DNA of 64,000 bases from Jiangella ureilytica (GTDB lineage: Bacteria; Actinomycetota; Actinomycetes; Jiangellales; Jiangellaceae). The stretch is from assembly GCF_004348545.1 (NCBI RefSeq), contig NZ_SMKL01000009.1, forward strand, positions 61,797 through 125,796, in the 5' to 3' direction. Of this stretch, positions 44,701 through 51,300 are shown piece by piece. Below the pieces are notes generated by a model. That model was not told the origin of the DNA. It ran no database searches and saw nothing but the letters and a program-made list of their open reading frames with translations. The first letter of the stretch is position 1. Every line of letters begins with the position of its first letter. A program made the position numbers and the translations under genes.

Positions 44701-45127
44701 TGGCCGGGTCCGCGCCGCTCACCAGCAGCGGGATCCCGTCGCGATCGGCGTCGGCATAGCCGTCGGCGACCAGGTCCGTGACGTTGAAGAGCCGGCCGTC
44801 CAGCCGGTCCGCGTGCAGCAGCGGCAGCGCCTCGCGGGGGATGACGTGCAGGTCGCCGTCGTCGGTGAACGACAGCACGTTGCCGTCCGCGCCTTCGGGG
44901 ACGCTCAGCACCGTCGCCGACTGCCGGCCGTCCGGTGCGCGGCCGACCCGGATCACGTGGCCGGTGAGCAGTGTGACGTCGGCGCTCGCCGTGCGCGCGG
45001 CGGGGGCGCTCGCGGCCGGGCCGGCCGGCGGCAGGTCAGCGACGGGCGCGGCGCCCGCCGGGGACAGCACCAGCAGTCCAGGCAGTGCGACGGCGAGGAG
45101 AGCGGCGGTCGGCGGACGGCGGCGCAT
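41756..45127 (-). CDS. Secreted S8 family serine peptidase (subtilase) with long C-terminal region
   Basis: 1123 residues. ATG 45127 sits 6 bases after GGGAG; a GTG three bases earlier is possible. A signal peptide (residues 1-27) and a propeptide-like region precede the S8 domain. The triad is visible: Asp in VAVLDTGYDPEHPDL (about 229), His in GHGTHVAATVAG (about 264) and Ser in GTSMATPHVAG (about 437), with the oxyanion Asn in AAGNSGPS (about 357). The remaining ~600 residues are beta-rich and end in an Ig-like segment (VRVSYDDGATWRRVPL). It is an extracellular protease of the large actinomycete type; the substrate is not predictable. Confidence 0.94.
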   Translation of the reverse strand: MRRRPPTAALLAVALPGLLVLSPAGAAPVADLPPAGPAASAPAARTASADVTLLTGHVIRVGRAPDGRQSATVLSVPEGADGNVLSFTDDGDLHVIPREALPLLHADRLDGRLFNVTDLVADGYADADRDGIPLLVSGADPATARAARSAAGVYAVRAFDAAGVTALTVGKDDAAAFWRTTVEGPATLGAGGKVWLDGPVRAQLDRSVPLVGAPEAWAQGYDGDGVTVAVLDTGYDPEHPDLAGLVTEARSFDGTGSAVDGHGHGTHVAATVAGSGVASDGARRGVAPGARLLIGKVLDDSGQGQESWLLAGMEWAARSGADVVNMSLGGGPSDGTDPLSQAVNDLTAETGTLFVIAAGNSGPSAGTVDTPGAADAALTVGNTDLGDHVNESSSRGPRLGDHAVKPELAAPGTDIVAARAAGTAMGLPVDEHYTSATGTSMATPHVAGAAAVLAQRHPDWTAAQLKAALVGHAHPLDHATVFDRGAGRLDVAAALTATVVAEPSTLTFGFLPWPNQGAEPIARTVTYRNDGAAPATLDLAVDGGSTLPAGAVTVEPATLTVAPGGTASAVVTVAPELIGAGDLGGLLLATTGDGDTVRTPWSFGEESEHYTLTLDATGSDGEPSAGWAMVWSEAMGFYYYGVSLDGTGPEQVRLPRDDYMVIGASTVYDGDYRVLAETVGGDPELSLTADTTLTFDARDGDPLVFDTPRPSTPQQVQLGWTRWYESGASMDGWAHYNDGVPQLAIAPSEPVREGRFEFVAGGRLIAPGAPAGRTPYLYDLLLPTQDRLPVSGTYPVGTDDLARIDSTFVGAGAAGRTSYEVREGFSALATSRVKGISTVHAAGPRTDYVSANGTAWQSMVTLPHDGGLEVPVMFDNHRSYEPGTRQDTRWWGAPYSAGTDSVFSITDAYRSGDELNVLLRDYQDGEADHWGDSYLNEDELASVRSRLYADGVLLADEPRGSLTVGGLAPSPATYRLVHTVSRTGPTWTSSAYSESDWTFRSAHEPAGEWPPAGIALLDVNWTVPTDAQNVAPAGTRFTVELTARHVRDLPAGPIEDVRVSVSYDDGATWRRVPLLPRRGDHYTAILVHPAADRTSGWVSLRAEVTDADGAALKQTTIRAYALD

Positions 45128-45240
45128 CACGGACTCCCAGGGGTGCTCGCGGTGTCGGGTGGTCCGGATCAGTGTCGGGTCCGGTCCTCCCGCCGGTCAC
45201 CCTCCGGCAGGTGGCGCAAACCGGACGTGACGGGAATACG

Positions 45241-45696
45241 TCACGACCGCCCGTGCGGCTGCGTCCGTGCGGTGGCGTGCTCGGCCAGGCCGTCGACGCA
45301 TCGCTGGATGAAGCTCGTCAGCGACCGGCGGTAGAGGCCGCCGAAGCCCGGGACCTTGGCCCGGAACGACGAGTGCCAGCGGATCGTCGTGCCGCCGGGA
45401 CCCTCGGTGAGGTCGATGTCGGCGCGGTAGCCCTTGATGGCCAGGCCGGACAGCAGCGCGTAGCTGAACCGCCGGTCCGGGACCACCTCGACGATCCGTT
45501 CACGGTTGGTCACCCGGCCGGTGCGGAAGATGCGGACGGCACCGACCGACTCGCCGCCGTCCGGCCCGGGCGACTCGAGCTCGAACGAGCCGAGGGGGGA
45601 CCACGTCGGCCAGCTGGCGCCATCGCGCAGCAGGGCGTGGACGGTGGCGGCCGGAGCCGTCGTGGTGGCGGAGACGTCGATGTGTTGGACTCCCAT
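45241..45696 (-). CDS. SRPBCC family protein (polyketide cyclase/dehydrase-like)
   Basis: 151 residues from ATG 45696. START/SRPBCC helix-grip fold: an N-terminal strand with APAATVHALLRDGASWPTWSP, central strands (RERIVEVVPDRRFSYALLSG, TIRWHSSFRAKVPG) and a long C-terminal helix. Members bind hydrophobic ligands; no enzymatic residue can be assigned. Divergent from a TetR gene only 29 bases away, with one palindromic operator touching both starts, so it is almost certainly the regulator's target. Confidence 0.88.
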   Translation of the reverse strand: MGVQHIDVSATTTAPAATVHALLRDGASWPTWSPLGSFELESPGPDGGESVGAVRIFRTGRVTNRERIVEVVPDRRFSYALLSGLAIKGYRADIDLTEGPGGTTIRWHSSFRAKVPGFGGLYRRSLTSFIQRCVDGLAEHATARTQPHGRS

Positions 45697-45711
45697 GTAC
45701 CAAATGGTACA
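45696..45711. promoter_or_regulatory. TetR operator between divergent genes
   Basis: Perfect 16-base palindrome TGTACCAAATGGTACA covering the SRPBCC start codon and lying just upstream of TAGGAT (45714-45719), the likely -10 of the tetR gene. Binding would block both promoters. Confidence 0.8.
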
Positions 45712-45725
45712 GCTAGGATCGGAGC

Positions 45726-46298
45726 ATGGCCGAGGCGGGTGGCGGGAAGGAACGACTGCTGCGGGCGGCGGTCGACTACGTGGCGGCGAACGGTATCGGC
45801 GAGCGGAGCCTCCGCGAGATCGCCGCGGCGCTGGGCACCAGCCACCGCATGCTGATCTACCACTTCGGCTCGAAGGAAGGACTGTTCGTCGAGGTCGTGC
45901 GCACCATGGAGCGGCAGCAGCGCGACCTGCTGGCCGAGCTGTCGGCTGCCGAGGACGACCCGGTCGAGGCGGCCCGGCGGTTCTGGGCCCGGCTCGCCGA
46001 CCCCGGGCTCTGGCCGCACGAGCGGCTGTTCTTCGAGCTCTACGGCCGCGCGCTGCAGGGCGACCCGGCGGCGCTGCCGCTGCTCGACGGCATCGTCGAC
46101 ACGTGGGTGACGGCGCTCGCCGGGCCCCTGGAACGGGCCGGCCACGACGCGGCCACGGCCCGGGCGCAGGCCCGGCTCGGCCTCGCCGTCGCCCGCGGGC
46201 TGCTGCTCGACCTGCTCGCCACCGGCGACCGCGCCGGGGTGGACGCCGCGATGGAGCAGTTCACGGCGATGTACTCGGCGACGCTGCCTCGTCGGTGA
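45726..46298 (+). CDS. TetR family transcriptional regulator
   Basis: 190 residues from ATG 45726. N-terminal HTH (about residues 10-56; LREIAAALGTSHRMLIYHFGSKEGLF) with the diagnostic YHFGSKEGL of TetR proteins, then a helical ligand-binding domain. TAGGAT ends 6 bases before the ATG, suggesting a leaderless transcript. The adjacent palindrome implies autoregulation plus repression of the divergent SRPBCC gene. Its 3' end overlaps the convergent lipoprotein gene by 38 bases. Confidence 0.93.
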   Translation: MAEAGGGKERLLRAAVDYVAANGIGERSLREIAAALGTSHRMLIYHFGSKEGLFVEVVRTMERQQRDLLAELSAAEDDPVEAARRFWARLADPGLWPHERLFFELYGRALQGDPAALPLLDGIVDTWVTALAGPLERAGHDAATARAQARLGLAVARGLLLDLLATGDRAGVDAAMEQFTAMYSATLPRR

Positions 46299-46731
46299 CG
46301 ACGGTGAGCGCGGCCGGCATCGCGCGGCCGACGGTGATCACGGCCGGCCCCGCCTCGGCGTCGGCGGGGATCGTCACGTCGAGCTCGACGGCGCCGGTGG
46401 GGTCGGAGTCGACGACGGTGAGCTCGACCTTCGCGCCGCCCTGCATGAACGTCACGACTTGGTCGGTGAGCGGCGTGGGCTCGGGTTCCGGATAATGGGC
46501 CCTGCCGTCCTCGTCGACATAGCCGTGGTCGCGGCAGCCGGACCACAGGCCGTCGGCCTGGACGTGGACGGTCTGGCCCGGAGCGACGGCCGGCTCGGCG
46601 AGGAACGTCAAGGGAGCGGCGCACGCGGCATCGCCGCTAGTGCTCGCTCCGGGGCCGTCAGAGCCGCAGCCGGCGACCAGCGCCACCGGGACGAGCAGGA
46701 GGCCGAGCACCACGCGTCGCACGCCTCGCAC
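46261..46731 (-). CDS. Small secreted lipoprotein
   Basis: 156 residues from a GTG at 46731. Lipoprotein signal with lipobox LVAGC (Cys about residue 22), then one beta-rich domain (VAPGQTVHVQADGLWSGC...) resembling IPT/Ig-like folds, with a possible disulphide between two Cys, and a Ser/Pro tail. Its 3' end overlaps the convergent tetR by 38 bases. It lies 71 bases downstream of the class F sortase gene on the same strand, so it may be part of that surface-protein unit. Function unknown. Confidence 0.75.
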   Translation of the reverse strand: MRGVRRVVLGLLLVPVALVAGCGSDGPGASTSGDAACAAPLTFLAEPAVAPGQTVHVQADGLWSGCRDHGYVDEDGRAHYPEPEPTPLTDQVVTFMQGGAKVELTVVDSDPTGAVELDVTIPADAEAGPAVITVGRAMPAALTVVTDEAASPSTSP

Positions 46732-46802
46732 CCCCGCGGCTGGATTGTCCCAATCGTAGGGCAGTCGAACGCCGGGCGCGACGGTGCGCGCCCCGCGCTC
46801 GA

Positions 46803-47516
46803 TCAGGCCGGCTCGGCGAAGACCACCACGTTGTCGCGGTAGCGGCCGAGCCCGCGGTCGTACTCGCCCCCGCAGGTGATCAGGCGCAGCAGCGGACGAT
46901 CGTCGGGTCCGCCGTACACCGCCTCCGTCGGGAAGTCGTCCTGCGAGTACTGACCGACGTCGACCACCCGGAACGCCGAACTGCCGCCGTCGGCCCGGGT
47001 CACGACGATCTCGTCGCCCGGCGCGATCTCGGCTAGCCGGTAGAACACGTCCGGCCCGTCGCGGCTGTCGAGGTGACCGGCGATGACCGCGGCGCCGAGC
47101 TCGCCCGGCTCCGGGCCCTCCTGCCACCAGCCGGCGTCGCCGTACGGCGGCGGGACGAGCACGTTGTCCGCGTCGACGGCGATCGGCACGATGTTCGTGT
47201 CGATGCCGACGGCCGGGACCGCGACGGCGACCGGGTCTGCCAGCTCCGGCGCGGAGGCCGGAGCAGCCGTCGGAGTCGGGGCGGGCGCGGGCGTCGGGCT
47301 GGTGGCGCCGGCCGGGGTCGACGGCGACGGCTCGGCCGCGGGGGTGGTCGAGCCGGCGATGGGCTGGTCGTCACCGCCGCACCCGGCCGTCAGCAGGCCC
47401 GTCGCCGCCAGAAGGGCGAGGGCCGTGGTGACCGCCGGCCGCCCGAGCCGGCGGTCACCACGGGTGCGGCGAGCGGGAAGGCGCCCGCTCAGCTCTCGGT
47501 CCGGAAGCGCCGCCAC
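46803..47516 (-). CDS. Class F sortase
   Basis: 237 residues from a GTG start. N-terminal signal/anchor with a lipobox-like LLTAGC, a Pro/Ala/Thr-rich spacer (about 50-90), then the sortase barrel with the catalytic set: His in AVIAGHLDSRDG, Cys in LRLITCGGEYD and Arg in LGRYRDNVVVFA. Class F enzymes are the actinobacterial housekeeping-like sortases that link surface proteins to the cell wall. It overlaps the end of the upstream gene by 28 bases in another frame, so the two are coupled; that gene encodes its likely substrate. Confidence 0.93.
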   Translation of the reverse strand: MAALPDRELSGRLPARRTRGDRRLGRPAVTTALALLAATGLLTAGCGGDDQPIAGSTTPAAEPSPSTPAGATSPTPAPAPTPTAAPASAPELADPVAVAVPAVGIDTNIVPIAVDADNVLVPPPYGDAGWWQEGPEPGELGAAVIAGHLDSRDGPDVFYRLAEIAPGDEIVVTRADGGSSAFRVVDVGQYSQDDFPTEAVYGGPDDRPLLRLITCGGEYDRGLGRYRDNVVVFAEPA

Positions 47517-48064
47517 ACGAGGCCGGCGCCGCCGATCGTGGCGAGACCCACCAGCGCGCCCGGCGCCAGCCAGCCGAGGTCGTCGCCGGACGTGCTGCCG
47601 GCCCCGGTGTTCACGCCGCCGCTCGGCGCCTGGCCGCCGTCATCGTCGCCGCCGTCATCGTCACCGCCGTCATCGTCGCCACCGTCGTCGCTGGTGCTGA
47701 CACCGGTGTTCACGCCGCCGCTGGGCGCCCGGCCGTCGTCGCCGTCGTCGTCACCGTGACCGTCGTCGTCACCGCCACCACCGCCGGCTCCGTTGCCGTC
47801 GTCGTCACCGGACCCGCCGGAGCCGCCGTCGTCGTCGTCACCGTCGTCGCCGCCGTCGTCGTCGTCGCCACCGGCTCCGTTGCCGTCGTCGTCACCGGAC
47901 CCGCCGGAGCCGCCGTCGTCGCCGTCGTCGCCGCCGTCGTCGTCGGCCGAGACGACCACGGAGTCGACCGCCGCCGTCGCGGGCGCGGCGAGCGCCACCC
48001 CGGCGCCGGACAGGCCGGCGGCCGCGGCGAGGGCCGCGGCGAGACTGATCTTGCTGGGACGCAT
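47489..48064 (-). CDS. Asp/Gly-rich wall protein, probable substrate of the adjacent sortase
   Basis: 191 residues from ATG 48064. It has a signal peptide, then a low-complexity acidic region (about 40-140, runs of Asp, Gly and Ser) containing a duplicated 51-base block (47784-47834 and 47871-47921). The C-terminus has the layout of a sorting signal: APSGGVNTGAGS, a hydrophobic helix (WLAPGALVGLATIGGAGLVW) and the charged tail RRFRTES. APSGGVNTG occurs twice and replaces LPXTG. The acidic stretch might bind calcium or act as a spacer. Four kinds of GTC-type repeats make this DNA prone to length change. Confidence 0.85.
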   Translation of the reverse strand: MRPSKISLAAALAAAAGLSGAGVALAAPATAAVDSVVVSADDDGGDDGDDGGSGGSGDDDGNGAGGDDDDGGDDGDDDDGGSGGSGDDDGNGAGGGGGDDDGHGDDDGDDGRAPSGGVNTGVSTSDDGGDDDGGDDDGGDDDGGQAPSGGVNTGAGSTSGDDLGWLAPGALVGLATIGGAGLVWRRFRTES

Positions 48065-48179
48065 GGCTGAACTCCCTCGTGTCGGGTGGACCTGCCGCCG
48101 GTCCCGTCCGACCGGCTCAGCATCAATCTCCCCTGGCCAGCGGCCGATCTCCAGCGTGAGAGGGGTTGTTGAGAGCCTT

Positions 48180-48218
48180 CTCATCGAGACCTCATCGGCG
48201 GGCTGGGACCCTCTCATC
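48180..48218 (-). promoter_or_regulatory. Helically phased CTCATC repeats upstream of the sortase-substrate gene
   Basis: CTCATC begins at 48180, 48191 and 48213, that is at intervals of 11 and 22 bases (GATGAG read on the gene's strand), about 115-155 bases upstream of the 48064 start. The 11-base phasing resembles OmpR/PhoB-type response-regulator sites. Confidence 0.4.
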
Positions 48219-48246
48219 AACGCGGCGGTTCGGACCCGGAAACGCA

Positions 48247-48287
48247 CCGTCCCCGCCACCCGGCACGAGGCCGGATGACGGGGACGG
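48247..48287 (-). terminator. Hairpin downstream of the metallophosphoesterase gene
   Basis: A 9-base stem (48247-48255 CCGTCCCCG with 48279-48287), about 40 bases past the stop codon of the minus-strand gene. Confidence 0.55.
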
Positions 48288-48327
48288 AAGAGGCGGTGGA
48301 GCGCCCTACGAGATGGCCGTCAGAGCA

Positions 48328-51300
48328 TCACTGCGCGGCCAGCTGGTCGAGCACCGCGAACGGGTTGGACGCGCCGCCGTTGGCGATCGCGACCACGCGG
48401 CGGTCGAGCGTGTAGCTCTCCCCGGCCGGGATCTCGACCTGGAACCGGCTCATGACCCAGTTCCCGTTGCCGTAGGCGGAGAACTCGTCGTCACCCTCGT
48501 AGATGACCCCGTACGTCTGCGGGTCGGTGCCGGTGGCGCCGATCCAGCGCCCGGCCGGAGCGTACTCCGCGGGGCTCTCGTACGGCGTCGTGATGACCCC
48601 GTGGCCGGGGACGCCGATGCGCTGGCCGGCGCCGTCCCAGTCCATGGCGTCGCCGACCCAGACGGTCAGGTCCGAGGTGCCGTTGTTGGTGAACACCGAC
48701 GACGCCTGCACCCACTCCTGGCCGGGGCGGATCGTGTAGGTCGTCTCGATGTTCACGCCGGGGTGCTCCGAGGACGTGCCGGTGGTGCGCACGACCGCCG
48801 CGTCGCCCGTGGCCTGGACGATCTCGACGTTCGTGTTCCGGACGGTCGTCTTCTGCCAGGCCTCGGTGCCGGTCGGCTCGTCGTTGACGATGTACGGCAG
48901 GTTCAGCCAGTCCAGCTGGTCGGCCCGGCCACGGACGGCGAGGTCGATCGGCTTGCCGACGGTGGAGTTCGGCAGCTGGCCGTCGTTGAACACCTTGGAG
49001 ATGGTGACGGCGAGCTTGCCGTTCTCCATGACGATGTCCTGCGGACCGCCTTCGACGGTGCCGCCGGAGATCTGCCGGCCGGTGCTGGCGAGCACGCTCA
49101 CCGGCGCCAGCGCGATGTTCGCCGTCGCCGTGCTGCCCTCGACGACCTCGGCGGGGATCGACGCCGTCGCGTAGCCCAGCGTCGCCACCCGCAGCGTGTA
49201 CGTGCCCGGATCCAGCGCCATCAGGTAGCTGCCGTTCGCCGCCGTCCGTGCCGAGCCCACGACGGTGCCGCCGGCGTTCAACGCCTCCACCAGCACGCCC
49301 GCGGCCGGATTGCCGGTGTCGGACTGGGTCACCGTGCCGGCCACGCGGGAGCGGTCGGCCACCTCGTCGTCGAGCAGGTCGAGCTGGTCGGCCCAGGCGG
49401 CGATGTTCGAGGAGAAGTGCCCGGCGCCCGGGTAGTCGGTGATGTGGTACCAGCTGATCTCCTTCGTGTCGCCGGCACCGACGCTCGCGTCGAACCAGGT
49501 GCCCGTGACGTAGCCGAAGCCGCTGATCGCGTACGGCTCGTCCTCCAGCCAGGCCAGGCCGTGCGCGGGGACCTGCCGCACCGTGGTGGAGCCGACGTAG
49601 GCGAAGTTGTCGGTCCAGCCGGAGGTGCGGTAGCCGGGGTCGTTCCCGATGCCCGGGACGTACGCGACGTCCTGCGCGCTGTCCGGGTCCAGCAGGTACT
49701 GGAAGTACCCGGTGAAGTCCGTGGTCCCGGTGTTCTCGACCTCGAGCGTGATCTTGACGACCGGCGCGTCGCCGAGGGCGCGGTAGCGCAGCGTCGTCTC
49801 GAGGTTGCTGTCGATCTTCGCCGACCCGGAGGCGACGACGGCGGCACCGTCGGTCCCGATGTCGGTGATGTTCAGCCAGTCGTTCGGACGGTTCCAATCC
49901 GGAGTGCCCGGGCCGCCGGCCGTCCGCGACAGCATGAGCTCGCTCCAGTCCAGCGTCTCCTGCGCGGTGCCGTCGAGCAGGAAGATGTCGCCGAGGCTGC
50001 CCTTGGCGAGCGTGCCGGGCTGGTTGTTGGCGGAGGTCTGCGAGGAGATCGTGGCCTGGATCCGCGTGTTCATCGTGAAGTGGTACGGCTGGCCGGCGAC
50101 CGCGTCGGTGCGCGGGCTGCCCGAGCCGTAGTCCGGCACGACGGTGGAGGTGCCCGCTGTCGGCCCGGTCACCTCGACGAGCTCGAGGTTCGCGGTCTGC
50201 GTGCCGGTGGCGCCGACGGTGATCGGCGTGGTCGAGCCGTCGGTGGGCAGGAACGCCCGCTTCGCCGTCGACAGCGTGTACGACCCCGGTGCCAGGCCCA
50301 TGACGTAGTGGCCCTGCGAGTCGGTGGTCGTCGACAGCGAGGTGCTGCCGCTGGTGGCGATGACGCGGGCGTCGGCGATCGGCGCGCCGGTCTCGGCGTT
50401 GGTGATCGTGCCGTTGACGCGGGCCCAGCGCGCGGCCGCCTCGCCGCCCGGTGTGAAGGCGTAGAGATTGCCGTCCCAGGCGCCGGCGACGACGGTGTTG
50501 CCGCTGACCGCCGGGCCGGAGCCGACCCAGGTGCCGATCTCGTACTGCCACAGCGGCTGCCCCGTCACGCTGTCCAGCGCGTAGAAGAAGCCGTTGTTGG
50601 CGCCGACGAAGACCGTCTCGCCGCTGACGACCGGCGAGGAGAGCACGCCGCCGGTGTAGGTGCCGCCCGGCAGCAGCCGGTCCCACAGCACCGCGCCGGT
50701 GCGGGCGTTGAGCGCCGTCACCGCGCCACTCGGGAAGCCCATGTAGACGACCTCGCCGGCGACGGCGGGGGCCGACGGCGTCGCGCCGCTCGACACCCGC
50801 GACGCGTGCGGGCTTCGGTAGCTCCAGAGGTCGCGGCCGGTCGCGGCGTCGCGGGCGATGATGCCGTTGTTCGAGCCGATGAAGACCCGGCCGTCGCCGG
50901 CCGCGGGGATGCCGTCCTGCCAGCCGCCGAGCACGGCCGACGACTGCCACTGGCGCACGCCGGTCTCGGCGTCGTGGGCGAGCACCTGGTCGGCGGTCTG
51001 GCTGCCGACGAAGACCTTGCCGTCGGCGATCGCCGGCGTGCCGTCGCTCATGGTCGCGCCGGCCATCGGGGAGCCCCAGATCTGACTGCCGTCGTCCGGG
51101 TCGAGGGCGACCAGCAGGCCCTGGCTCGCCGCGCCGTAGCGCGTCTGGTAGGCCCAGTACACCTTGCCGTCGGCCACGGCGGGGGAGTAGTAGCCGTAGG
51201 CGCGCTGGTTGAACTCGCCCTGGCCGGGCTCGGTGTCGCGCTGCCAGACCAGCTCGCCGGTGGCGCGGTCCACGGCGAACAGCTGCGCTCGCAGCGTGCC

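Noticed and set aside
42341..45334. A 997-codon plus-strand open frame
   Set aside because: Antisense to the subtilase, which shows its full catalytic triad.
47700..47940. Possible CRISPR or satellite array
   Set aside because: The repetition is GTC-type codons for Asp, Gly and Ser inside one gene, with a 51-bp duplication; there are no regular spacers.
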